In this document: positions 1 through 6,306 of the stretch, in pieces
How the letters are laid out: the number at the start of each line of letters is the position of its first letter
How positions within the stretch are numbered: the first letter of the stretch is position 1
Assembly (NCBI GenBank): GCA_964569315.1
Contig: CAZMUZ010000156.1
Span: forward strand, 1 to 7,399
Direction of reading: 5' to 3'
Length of the DNA: 7,399 bases
Source of the DNA: CADEFF01 sp964569315
GTDB taxonomy: Bacteria; Pseudomonadota; Alphaproteobacteria; Dongiales; Dongiaceae
Made by a program: the position numbers and the translations under genes
Notes under the pieces: model-generated
Told to the model about the DNA's origin: nothing
Database searches by the model: none
The model's input: only the letters and a program-made list of their open reading frames with translations

Positions 1-902
1 AGGCCGAGGAGATGACGCTGATCGTCGATGTCGGCACCAATGCGGAGATCGTGCTCGGCAACAAGAAGAAGCTGCTGGCGGCCTCCTCGCCGACCGGCCC
101 CGCCTTCGAGGGCGCGCAGATCTCCTGCGGCCAGCGCGCGGCGCCCGGCGCCATCGAGCGGGTGCGGATCGATCCGGTCACGCTCGAGCCGCGCATCAAG
201 GTGATCGGCTCCGACAAATGGTCGGACGACCCGGCCTTCGCGGCGGAAACCAAGGGTCTCGGCGTCACCGGCGTCTGCGGCTCCGGCATCATCGAGGCGC
301 TGGCGGAGATGTATCTCGCCGGCATCATCAACCAGGACGGCGTGCTCGACGGCAGCTTCGCGGCGCGCAGCCCGCGCATCCAGGCCGAGGGCCGCACCTT
401 CTCCTACCTGCTCCATGCGGGCGAACCGCAGCTCCGCATCACCCAGACCGACGTGCGCGCGATCCAGCTCGCCAAGGCCGCGCTCTATGCCGGCGCGCGG
501 CTGCTGATGGACCGGATGGGGATCGACAAGCTCGACCGCATCACGCTCGCCGGCGCCTTCGGCAGCCATATCGACGTCAAATACGCGATGATCCTCGGCA
601 TGATCCCGGACTGCGACCTCGCCAAGGTGACCTCGGCCGGAAACGCGGCGGGGACGGGCGCCCGCATCGCGCTTCTCAACCTCAAGGCCCGCGAGGAGGT
701 CACGCGGGTGGTGAAACAGGTCGAGAAGGTGGAGACCGCCGTCGAGCCGATGTTCCAGCAGCATTTCGTCGAGGCGATGGCGCTGCCGCACAAGACGGCA
801 CCCTATCCGAACCTCGCCCGGGCCGTGACCCTGCCGGCGCCCAAGGAAGTCATCTCCGGCGGCGAGGGCGAGGCGCGCCGCGCGCGGCGGCGGCGGGGAT
901 AG
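1..902 (+). CDS. ASKHA/DUF4445 domain protein, RACo-like reductive activator of corrinoid proteins (5' truncated)
   Basis: This is the C-terminal part of a RACo-like ATPase. Members of this family use ATP to drive electron transfer that returns inactive Co(II) corrinoid cofactors of methyltransferases to Co(I). The reading frame is already open at base 3 (codons for A-E-E before the ATG at 12), so that Met is internal and the gene starts left of the window. Counting from that Met, DVGTNAEI (6-13) is the phosphate-binding loop of the ASKHA fold, CGSGIIEAL lies at 89-97, ITLAGAFG at 177-184 and SAGNAAGTGA at 208-217. The protein ends in a basic tail (RRARRRRG) and a TAG stop. The N-terminal [2Fe-2S] ferredoxin-like domain usual in the family would lie outside the window, so its presence is unknown. 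The gene converges on rsfS across a 290-bp gap. The family call is firm; the specific corrinoid partner cannot be seen here. Confidence 0.88.
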   Translation, partial: AEEMTLIVDVGTNAEIVLGNKKKLLAASSPTGPAFEGAQISCGQRAAPGAIERVRIDPVTLEPRIKVIGSDKWSDDPAFAAETKGLGVTGVCGSGIIEALAEMYLAGIINQDGVLDGSFAARSPRIQAEGRTFSYLLHAGEPQLRITQTDVRAIQLAKAALYAGARLLMDRMGIDKLDRITLAGAFGSHIDVKYAMILGMIPDCDLAKVTSAGNAAGTGARIALLNLKAREEVTRVVKQVEKVETAVEPMFQQHFVEAMALPHKTAPYPNLARAVTLPAPKEVISGGEGEARRARRRRG

Positions 903-1035
903 CGGATGGCGCCGCACGCGATGCGGATGAAACGTTCGCCTTTTCAGAGCCCGACTACGCAAGTCTGCAAGATGGCCGCGGCGGCGTGGAAATCGAGCGC
1001 CGGTTTTCCGCATTCCGGACGAACAAGAAAGCTCG

Positions 1036-1082
1036 CCTCACCCTCGCGGAGCGAGCGGCAGCGAGCATCTCGAAGGGCGAGG
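1036..1082 (-). repeat. Diverged palindromic intergenic repeat, copy 1
   Basis: Outer arms 1036-1043 and 1075-1082 pair over 8 positions with one A-C mismatch, and the interior is GC-rich and partly self-complementary. Read on the minus strand, the right end begins CCTCGCCCTTCGAGATG, which matches the start of the neighbouring plus-strand repeat (CCTCATCCTTCGAGACG) at 14 of 17 positions. The two are therefore probably degenerate members of one family in opposite orientation. The 133 bp before it (903-1035) contain nothing I can recognise. Confidence 0.6.
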
Positions 1083-1095
1083 CGGCTTGAACTTG

Positions 1096-1140
1096 CCCTC
1101 ATCCTTCGAGACGGCGCTTCGCGCCTCCTCAGGATGAGGC
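1096..1140 (+). repeat. Palindromic intergenic repeat of the CCTCATCCTTCGAGACG type, copy 2
   Basis: An imperfect palindrome with a perfect 9-bp outer stem (1097-1105 with 1131-1139), a GAG/CTC segment (1108-1110 with 1128-1130) and an inner GGCGC-TTC-GCGCC hairpin (1113-1125). From memory, this wording (CCTCATCCTTCGAGACG at one end, CTCCTCAGGATGAGG at the other) is a common dispersed repeat in alphaproteobacterial intergenic DNA; the palindrome itself is directly visible. Lying between two convergent genes, it could also help end transcription, although no T-run follows on either strand. Confidence 0.75.
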
Positions 1141-1151
1141 TCCATATTTCA

Positions 1152-1169
1152 TTCGCGCTCGCGCGCGAA
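1152..1169. other. Short GC-rich hairpin downstream of rsfS
   Basis: A perfect 7-bp inverted repeat (TTCGCGC / GCGCGAA) around a 4-nt loop, 23 nt past the rsfS stop and on the far side of the repeat pair from the RACo-like gene. No T-tract follows on either strand, so a classical intrinsic terminator is not supported. It may contribute to 3'-end formation or be fortuitous in GC-rich DNA. Confidence 0.35.
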
Positions 1170-1192
1170 GCGACGTCCTTGCGCCCCGCGCC

Positions 1193-1597
1193 TCAGTGCG
1201 CGGCGGCGACGCGCTCCGGGTCGCCCATCTCGATGCCCCACATCTTTTCCAGATTGTAGAGCCCGCGCACTTCCGGGCGGAAGAGATGCACGACGACGTC
1301 GCCGCCGTCGATCAGGATCCAGTCGCCCTGCCGCGCGCCCTCGATGCCGACGCCGGCGATGCCGGCCTTGCCGAGCTTCTCGCGCAGATGTTCCGCCATG
1401 GCGGCGAGCTGGCGCGAGCTGCGCCCGGTCGCGATGACCATGAAATCGGCGATGCTGGATTTGCCCTTGAGGTCGATGGTGACGAGGTCTTCGGCCTTGT
1501 CGTCGTCCAGCGACTTCTCGATGACACGGAGAAGTCCGCCGGGGGCTGCCGGGCGCTTGCGCGGGCCGGCGGTCTTGCGCCTGACGATGGCTGTCAC
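1193..1597 (-). CDS. rsfS: Ribosome silencing factor RsfS (Iojap/DUF143 family)
   Basis: RsfS binds ribosomal protein L14 on the 50S subunit and blocks joining to 30S, lowering translation when nutrients run short. The 134-residue product shows the family core: LLRVIEKSLDDDKAEDLVTIDL (22-43), DFMVIATGRSSRQ (51-63), EGARQGDWILIDGGDVVVHLF (86-106) and the closing YNLEKMWG (114-121). The first 21 residues are basic and Pro-rich and lie outside the core. The GTG start at 1597 has no good ribosome-binding site, so the true start is uncertain, but no better in-frame choice precedes the core. It lies 63 nt after nadD as the last gene of the minus-strand block; nadD-rsfS linkage is widespread in bacteria. 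The partner gene rlmH, often next, is absent. Confidence 0.93.
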   Translation of the reverse strand: MTAIVRRKTAGPRKRPAAPGGLLRVIEKSLDDDKAEDLVTIDLKGKSSIADFMVIATGRSSRQLAAMAEHLREKLGKAGIAGVGIEGARQGDWILIDGGDVVVHLFRPEVRGLYNLEKMWGIEMGDPERVAAAH

Positions 1598-1660
1598 CCT
1601 AGGCTTGCATCCGGCCGACCCTATGGCGGGTCCGCCGGTCTTCAGCGATGGTGAATCGGG

Positions 1661-2314
1661 TTATCGGGGTCTCCCTCGCTTCAGCGCCGTCTTCTGGCTC
1701 CGCGCGGCGCGTATCGCGGTTGCCGACACCGGATTGTGCGGTCCCTTGAGGAACACCCATGCCGGCGGCGTCGTTCCCGCGAGCTTCTGCGCCGCCGTTT
1801 CGGGCAATCGGGCCCTCGCGAAGCGGCGCGCGGCCGGGGCAGCCAACGCCCTTGAAGAATAGGTAGGTCGCGCGAAAACCGCAACGGGAAGGCAATGAAA
1901 GATTTGTTGCCAATCCTTCCAGCGGTCGATCTGCAAGAGGTTGTCGGCTCCCATCAGCCAGACGAAATCATGCTGCGGGAAGCGGCGGCGGAGGCGGGCC
2001 ACCGTCTCGGCCGTATAGCTCGTGCCGAGCCGATGCTCGAGGTCGGAGGGCCTGATCCGCGGATGGTTCGCCGCCGCCGCCGCGCTCGCGAAACGCTCGG
2101 CGAAGGGGGCCATGCCGTCCGCGGGCTTGAGCGGGTTCTGCGGGCTCACCAGCCACCAGACCTCGTCGAGCCCGAGCGCCTTCAGGGCATGGAGCGAAAT
2201 CGCGCGATGGCCCTCATGGGCCGGGTTGAAGGAGCCGCCGAGCAGCCCGATGCGCCGTCCGGCGCGACGTCTTCCCGCGAGCGGCCGCTGCTTTTGCGGC
2301 GGGACGCCGGGCAC
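1661..2314 (-). CDS. nadD: Nicotinate-nucleotide adenylyltransferase
   Basis: NadD transfers AMP from ATP to nicotinate mononucleotide to give deamido-NAD, the penultimate step of NAD synthesis. The 217-residue protein has the nucleotidyltransferase signature GGSFNPAHEGH (26-36), with the HxGH-type motif that contacts ATP phosphates, TSYTAET (98-104), WLMGADN (119-125) and the C-terminal VSATAIR (196-202), equivalent to the ISxTxIR motif. About 20 basic residues precede the first beta strand. The start is GTG at 2314, 5 nt after the proA stop, with no Shine-Dalgarno match, so translation probably depends on ribosomes finishing proA; an upstream non-ATG start cannot be excluded. The stop is TAA. 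Length and motifs are normal, and identity is not in doubt. Confidence 0.95.
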   Translation of the reverse strand: MPGVPPQKQRPLAGRRRAGRRIGLLGGSFNPAHEGHRAISLHALKALGLDEVWWLVSPQNPLKPADGMAPFAERFASAAAAANHPRIRPSDLEHRLGTSYTAETVARLRRRFPQHDFVWLMGADNLLQIDRWKDWQQIFHCLPVAVFARPTYSSRALAAPAARRFARARLPETAAQKLAGTTPPAWVFLKGPHNPVSATAIRAARSQKTALKRGRPR

Positions 2315-2319
2315 GGGGC

Positions 2320-3600
2320 TCAGGGGCGCACCTGGCCGCTGCCGCGGACCACATATTTGTAGGAGGTGAGCTGCTCGGCGCCGACCGGTCCGCGCGCATG
2401 GAGCTTGCCGGTCGAGATGCCGATCTCGGCGCCCATGCCGAACTCGCCGCCATCGGCGAACTGGGTCGAGCTGTTATGGATCACGATGCCGGCATCGATC
2501 GCGGCGAGGAAACGGTCGGCCGCCGCCTGGTCCTCGGTCACGATCGCCTCGGTATGATGCGAGCCGTGATGGTTGATATGGCGGATCGCCTCCTCGACGC
2601 CCTCCACCTGCTTCACCGCGATGATGGCGTCGAGATATTCGGTGTCCCAGTCGCCGTCGCTCGCGGGCTTGACGCGCGGGTCGAGCGCCTGGGTCGCGGC
2701 GTCGCCCCTGAGCTCGCAGCCGGCGGCGGCGAGATCGGCGAGGATCGGCGGCAGATGCGTCTTCGCGACGCGCCGGTCGATCAGCAGCGTCTCGGTTGCG
2801 CCGCAGATGCCGGTGCGCCGCATCTTGGCGTTCACCACGATGCGCCGCGCCATCTCGAGCGTCGCCGCGCCGTCGACGTAGGTATGGCAATTGCCGTCGA
2901 GATGCTTGATGACCGGGATGCGGCTCTCGGCCGCGACGCGCTCGATGAGGGCGCGGCCGCCGCGCGGGATCACCACGTCGATGAGGTCGTCCAGCGCCAG
3001 CAGATGGCCGACCGCGGCGCGGTCCTGCACCGGCACGCGCTGGATCGCATCCTCCGGCAGGCCCGCCTCGCGCAGCCCGCGCCGCAGCGCCGCCAGGATC
3101 GCGCCCGAGCTCTGCACGCTTTCCGAGCCGCCGCGGAGGATCGCGGCATTGCCGGCGCGCAGGCAGAGCGCGCCCGCATCGGCGGTCACGTTCGGCCGCG
3201 ATTCGTAGATGATGGCGATGACCCCGAGCGGCACCGAGAGGCGCGCGATCCGGAGGCCGTTCGGTCGCGTCCATTCGCCGAGGCTGCGTCCGACCGGGTC
3301 GGGCATGGCGGCGATCTCGTCGAGCCCCTTGGCCATCGCCTCGACGCGCGCCGCGTCGAGCGCGAGCCGGTCGCGGAGCGCGGGCGTGAGGCCGGCGGCC
3401 CCGGCCATGTCGCGCGCATTGGCGGCGAGGATCTCGTCCTTCGCGGCGCGGATCGCGGCCGCCATGGCGGCGAGCGCCTTCGATTTCGTCTCGGGTGCGG
3501 CAAGCGCGAGCTCGCCCGCGGCGGCACGGGCCCGCAAGGCGGTGGCGCGAACCTCGCCCGCGAGGTCGCCCGGCCTCGTTTCGGCGGCGGCAGCGCTCAT
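2320..3600 (-). CDS. proA: Glutamate-5-semialdehyde dehydrogenase (gamma-glutamyl phosphate reductase)
   Basis: ProA uses NADPH to reduce gamma-glutamyl phosphate to glutamate 5-semialdehyde, the second step of proline synthesis, acting on the labile product of ProB. The 426-residue protein has the aldehyde-dehydrogenase fold with YESRPNVTADAGALCLRAGNA-type cofactor-domain sequence (132-152, key residues ESRPNVT), VIPRGG (210-215), catalytic Cys266 within RRTGICGATET (261-271), and the C-terminal block EFGMGAEIGISTGKLHARGP (386-405). The ATG at 3600 overlaps the proB TGA as ATGA. Its ribosome-binding site is weak, which suggests translational coupling and balanced amounts of two enzymes that work in sequence. 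Residues 306-318 (LDPRVKPASDGDW) resemble the translation of a common alphaproteobacterial palindromic repeat, but the local length is about normal for the family. Confidence 0.97.
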   Translation of the reverse strand: MSAAAAETRPGDLAGEVRATALRARAAAGELALAAPETKSKALAAMAAAIRAAKDEILAANARDMAGAAGLTPALRDRLALDAARVEAMAKGLDEIAAMPDPVGRSLGEWTRPNGLRIARLSVPLGVIAIIYESRPNVTADAGALCLRAGNAAILRGGSESVQSSGAILAALRRGLREAGLPEDAIQRVPVQDRAAVGHLLALDDLIDVVIPRGGRALIERVAAESRIPVIKHLDGNCHTYVDGAATLEMARRIVVNAKMRRTGICGATETLLIDRRVAKTHLPPILADLAAAGCELRGDAATQALDPRVKPASDGDWDTEYLDAIIAVKQVEGVEEAIRHINHHGSHHTEAIVTEDQAAADRFLAAIDAGIVIHNSSTQFADGGEFGMGAEIGISTGKLHARGPVGAEQLTSYKYVVRGSGQVRP

Positions 3601-4733
3601 GTCCGGCTCAAGACCAGGTCGTCGCGATGGATCATCTCGTCGCGGCCACGGTAGCCGAGCAGGGCCTCGATTTCACGGCTTTTATGCCCCTTGATGACCC
3701 TGGCGTCGGCGGCGGAATAGGCGGAAAGCCCGCGCGCGAGCTCAGATCCGGCCGTATCGGCGACGACGACCGCGTCGCCCCGCTCGAACTCGCCCTCGAC
3801 CCCGGTGATGCCCGCGGGCAGCAGGCTCTTGCCGGCGCGGAGCGCCTTCGCCGCGCCCTCGTCCACGGTCAGGCGGCCGATCGGCTTGAGCGCGCCCTGG
3901 ATCCAGGTCTTGCGCGCCGTGAGCGGCGTCGCCTTGGGCAGGAACCAGCTACAGATGCCGCCGTCGCGGATCGCCCGGAGCGGGTTCATGCGGCGACCGT
4001 CGGCGATCGCCATGCGGCAGCCGGCGCCGAGCGCGATGCGCCCCGCCGCGAGCTTGGTCACCATGCCGCCGGAGCTGTAGCCGGGCGGCGCCTCGCCCGC
4101 CATCGCCTCGATCTCGGGGGTGATCTCGTCGATCTCGGCGATGAAGCGCGCGCCAGGGTCGCGCCGAGGGTCGGCGCTGTAGAGCCCGTCGATGTCGGAC
4201 AGCAGCACCAGCGTGTCGGCGCTGATCATGGCGGCGACACGCGCGGCGAGCCGGTCGTTGTCGCCGAAGCGGATCTCGCTGGTGGCGACCGTGTCGTTCT
4301 CGTTGATGACCGGCACGGTGCCGAGCTTCAGCAGCATGGCGAGCGTCGAGCGCGCATTGAGATGGCGGCGGCGCTCCTCGGTGTCGTCGAGCGTCAGCAG
4401 GATCTGCGCGACGGTGATGTCGTGCCGCGCGAGCGTCTCCTGATAGGCATGCGCGAGACGGATCTGGCCGGTGGCGGCGGCCGCCTGCTTCTCCTCGAGC
4501 TTGAGGGCGCCGGCCGCGAGCCCCAGATGCCGCCGGCCGACGGCGATGGCGCCGGAGGAAACCAGCACCATCTCGGTGCCGGCCTCGCGCAGCGCCGCCA
4601 CGTCGTCCCCCAGCGCATCGAGCCAGCTCCGGCGGATGGCGCCGGTCTTCTCGTCCACCAGCAGCGCCGAGCCGATCTTCACGACGAGGCGTTTCGCCTT
4701 GTCGATCCCGGGCTTCGCGCGGGCTCCGGTCAC
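3597..4733 (-). CDS. proB: Glutamate 5-kinase with C-terminal PUA domain
   Basis: ProB phosphorylates glutamate to gamma-glutamyl phosphate, the committed and usually proline-inhibited step of proline synthesis. With the GTG at 4733 the product is 378 residues, normal for the kinase-PUA form. The amino-acid kinase domain (about 14-265) shows LVVKIGSALL (16-25), LVSSGAIA (57-64), INENDTVA (143-150), FGDNDRLAA (156-164), LLSDIDGLYSADP (177-189) and GGMVTKLAAG (222-231). The PUA domain fills about 280-375, including GRLTVDEGA and GLSAYSAADARVIKG. The GTG overlaps the obgE stop as GTGA and has GGAG 8 nt upstream. The frame stays open to an ATG at 4943, but that would overlap obgE by over 200 nt with a non-homologous Arg/Gly-rich leader, so I reject it. 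The end overlaps proA as ATGA. Confidence 0.96.
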   Translation of the reverse strand: MTGARAKPGIDKAKRLVVKIGSALLVDEKTGAIRRSWLDALGDDVAALREAGTEMVLVSSGAIAVGRRHLGLAAGALKLEEKQAAAATGQIRLAHAYQETLARHDITVAQILLTLDDTEERRRHLNARSTLAMLLKLGTVPVINENDTVATSEIRFGDNDRLAARVAAMISADTLVLLSDIDGLYSADPRRDPGARFIAEIDEITPEIEAMAGEAPPGYSSGGMVTKLAAGRIALGAGCRMAIADGRRMNPLRAIRDGGICSWFLPKATPLTARKTWIQGALKPIGRLTVDEGAAKALRAGKSLLPAGITGVEGEFERGDAVVVADTAGSELARGLSAYSAADARVIKGHKSREIEALLGYRGRDEMIHRDDLVLSRT

Positions 4734-5782
4734 GAGGCGGTCTCCACCCCGAGGGCCGCTTCCTCCGCCTTCCGGGCCTCGGCCGCGCGATGCGCCCGGA
4801 TCGCCGCAAAGGCGGCCCGCATCAGTTCCGGCACGCCCTTGCCGCTCACGCCGGAGACGCGAAAGAGCTTGCCGTCCTTGCCGATGGCGCGCTTCAGCTT
4901 GCGCGCCCGGGACGCGATCTCGGCTTCGACGAGCGCGTCGCATTTGTTGAGGACGGTGAGCTCGGGCTTCGCCGCCAGCATCGGGCTGTAGGCCGCGAGC
5001 TCGGCGCGGACCGTGCGCCAGTCGCGCGCGACCGTCTCGCTGGTGCCGTCGACGAGATGGATCAGCACGCCGCAGCGCTCGACATGGCCGAGGAAGCGGT
5101 CGCCGAGCCCGGCGCCTTCATGCGCGCCTTCGATGAGGCCCGGAATGTCGGCCAGCACGAACTCGGCCTCGTCGCTACGCACCACGCCGAGCTGCGGATG
5201 GAGGGTGGTGAAGGGATATTCGGCGATCTTCGGCTTCGCCCGGCTGACGGCGGCGAGCAAGGTGGATTTGCCGGCATTGGGCAGCCCGATCAGGCCGGCA
5301 TCGGCGATCAGCTTGAGGCGGAGCCAGACCCAGCGCTCCTCGCCCGGCCAGCCCGGATCGGCGCGGCGCGGCGCCTGGTTGGTCGAGGTCTTGAAATGGG
5401 CGTTGCCATGGCCGCCATCGCCGCCCTTCGCCAGAACGATGCGCTGGCCGGGCGCGGTCAGGTCGGCGATCACCGTCTCCTTGTCCTCGTCGATGATCTG
5501 GGTTCCGACCGGCACGCGCAGCAGGAGGTCCGGCGACGCCGCTCCGCTGCGGTTCTTGCCCATGCCGTGGCCGCCCTTGGCGGCCCTGAAATGCTGCTGG
5601 TAACGGTAATCGATGAGGGTGTTGAGGTTCTGCACCGCCTCGACGATCACGCTGCCGCCGCGGCCGCCATCGCCGCCATCGGGGCCGCCGAACTCGATGA
5701 ACTTCTCGCGATGGAAGCTGACCGAGCCGGCGCCGCCGTCGCCGCTCCGGATGTAGATCTTGGCCTGGTCGAGGAACTTCAT
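4730..5782 (-). CDS. obgE: Obg family GTPase (CgtA), late 50S assembly factor
   Basis: ObgE is an essential GTPase that binds the maturing 50S subunit and links ribosome assembly to nutrient status and ppGpp. The 350-residue protein has the glycine-rich Obg domain (1-158; note SGDGGAGSVSFHREKF and GGPDGGDGGRGG) followed by the G domain: G1 GLPNAGKS (166-173), switch region YPFTTLHP (189-196), G3 DIPG (212-215), G4 NKCD (279-282) and G5 SGVSGKG (310-316). The C-terminal tail after about 330 is short and Ala/Glu-rich. The ATG at 5782 has GAGGA 7 nt upstream and overlaps the stop of the VOC gene as ATGA. Its own stop overlaps proB. All GTPase motifs are intact. Clustering with rplU-rpmA is ancient and widespread. 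Confidence 0.98.
   Translation of the reverse strand: MKFLDQAKIYIRSGDGGAGSVSFHREKFIEFGGPDGGDGGRGGSVIVEAVQNLNTLIDYRYQQHFRAAKGGHGMGKNRSGAASPDLLLRVPVGTQIIDEDKETVIADLTAPGQRIVLAKGGDGGHGNAHFKTSTNQAPRRADPGWPGEERWVWLRLKLIADAGLIGLPNAGKSTLLAAVSRAKPKIAEYPFTTLHPQLGVVRSDEAEFVLADIPGLIEGAHEGAGLGDRFLGHVERCGVLIHLVDGTSETVARDWRTVRAELAAYSPMLAAKPELTVLNKCDALVEAEIASRARKLKRAIGKDGKLFRVSGVSGKGVPELMRAAFAAIRAHRAAEARKAEEAALGVETAS
4742..4745 (-). promoter_or_regulatory. Ribosome-binding site for proB inside the obgE 3' end
   Basis: GGAG on the minus strand, 8 nt before the GTG at 4733. It supports the GTG start over the much longer upstream reading, and lets ribosomes ending obgE restart on proB. Confidence 0.6.
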
Positions 5783-6246
5783 CGCAGGATCCTCGCGCCG
5801 GCGTCGGCGAGCTCGATCGGACGCGTGCCCGCATCCTGGCAGAAGCGGAGCAGGTAGCCGTCGGGATCCTGCACGAGGAACTGGCGCTGCCCTTCCAGCC
5901 GGTCGCCGACGCGATACCAGGCGGTCTCCGGCTCGCGATAGAGCGGCCAGCCGGCGCGCTTCAGCGCGCGGAGCAGCGTGTCGAGGTCGACGGTCTCGAT
6001 CTGCAGGTTGATGCCGCGACCGAAGGGACGCTCCATCGCGCCGGTGCGCCAGGAGCCGTTCGGGCCGTCATCGAGCGCTTCCAGCATGAGCTGCACGCCC
6101 TCGCGCTCGAGACAGGCGAAGGCCGGATCGTCGCGCCCATAGAGCCGCGCGAATCCGAGCGTCTCGCAATAGAAGGCGAGGCTCCGCGCGAAGTCGCTGC
6201 AATTGAGTTCCGGCACCAGCCGGTTGAAGGCGATCGGGGCAGACAT
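5779..6246 (-). CDS. VOC-fold protein, glyoxalase/bleomycin resistance/dioxygenase superfamily
   Basis: A 155-residue soluble protein of the vicinal oxygen chelate superfamily. It follows the small bleomycin-resistance-like pattern: LVPELNCSDFARSLAFYCETLGF (10-32) opens the first beta-alpha-beta-beta-beta module, EREGVQLMLEA (47-57) follows, then ERPFGRGINLQIETVDLD (72-89) opens the second, and QFLVQDPDGYLLRFCQDAG (122-140) closes it. Family members bind metals, bleomycin-type antibiotics or small metabolites; the substrate cannot be read from the sequence, and drug resistance should not be assumed. The ATG at 6246 has AAGG 5 nt upstream. It lies 99 nt past rpmA beyond a terminator-like hairpin and overlaps obgE by 4 nt, so it is translationally linked to an essential gene. 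In many alphaproteobacteria this position is empty or holds a GNAT acetyltransferase (from memory). Confidence 0.88.
   Translation of the reverse strand: MSAPIAFNRLVPELNCSDFARSLAFYCETLGFARLYGRDDPAFACLEREGVQLMLEALDDGPNGSWRTGAMERPFGRGINLQIETVDLDTLLRALKRAGWPLYREPETAWYRVGDRLEGQRQFLVQDPDGYLLRFCQDAGTRPIELADAGARILR
5790..5794 (-). promoter_or_regulatory. Ribosome-binding site for obgE inside the VOC gene
   Basis: GAGGA on the minus strand, 7 nt before the obgE ATG at 5782 and within the last codons of the upstream gene. It fixes the obgE start and allows both fresh initiation and restart at the ATGA overlap. Confidence 0.65.
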
Positions 6247-6270
6247 GGCAGCCTTGGGCTCTCGGGCCCG

Positions 6271-6306
6271 AAAACGAAACGGGGGAACGGCGGCGCCGTT
6301 CCCCCG
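6271..6306 (-). terminator. Intrinsic terminator or attenuator after rpmA
   Basis: A perfect inverted repeat: 11 bp (6281-6291 with 6295-6305) around a 3-nt loop, extended by a C-G pair to 12 bp. On the minus strand it is followed by GTTTCGTTTT (6280-6271), a broken T-rich tract. It sits 40 nt after the rpmA stop and 24 nt before the VOC start, so it should end most ribosomal-protein transcripts while letting some polymerase through to obgE. The interrupted T-run suggests incomplete termination. A palindrome TCGGGCCCGA (6262-6271) follows directly. Confidence 0.75.

Noticed and set aside
12..14. ATG at 12 as the true start of the RACo-like gene
   Set aside because: The frame continues upstream to the window edge, and the Met sits immediately before a core ASKHA motif, so the N-terminal part of the fold would be missing.
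218..1090. Plus-strand frame of 290 codons overlapping the RACo-like gene
   Set aside because: It is an Arg-rich +1/+2 shadow of the RACo-like gene extended into the repeat region, without any domain.
906..1259. Plus-strand frame of 117 codons after the RACo-like gene
   Set aside because: It runs through both palindromic repeats and into the 3' end of rsfS, its composition is Arg/Ser/Ala-rich, and no motif is recognisable.
4734..4943. Upstream ATG extending proB to 448 residues
   Set aside because: The extra 70 residues are an out-of-frame reading of the obgE 3' end with no similarity to glutamate kinases. The GTG at 4733 gives the normal length and has a ribosome-binding site.
2398..4991. 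Very long plus-strand open frames (about 418 and 498 codons) opposite proA and proB, and another of 355 codons opposite obgE (4790-5857)
   Set aside because: They mirror strongly conserved genes on the minus strand in GC-rich DNA, where antisense frames stay open by codon bias. Their translations are Arg/Ala/Gly-rich with no recognisable domain.
6262..6271. Palindrome TCGGGCCCGA before the VOC gene as an operator
   Set aside because: Ten bases of G/C-rich palindrome are expected by chance in such DNA, and there is no clear promoter beside it.
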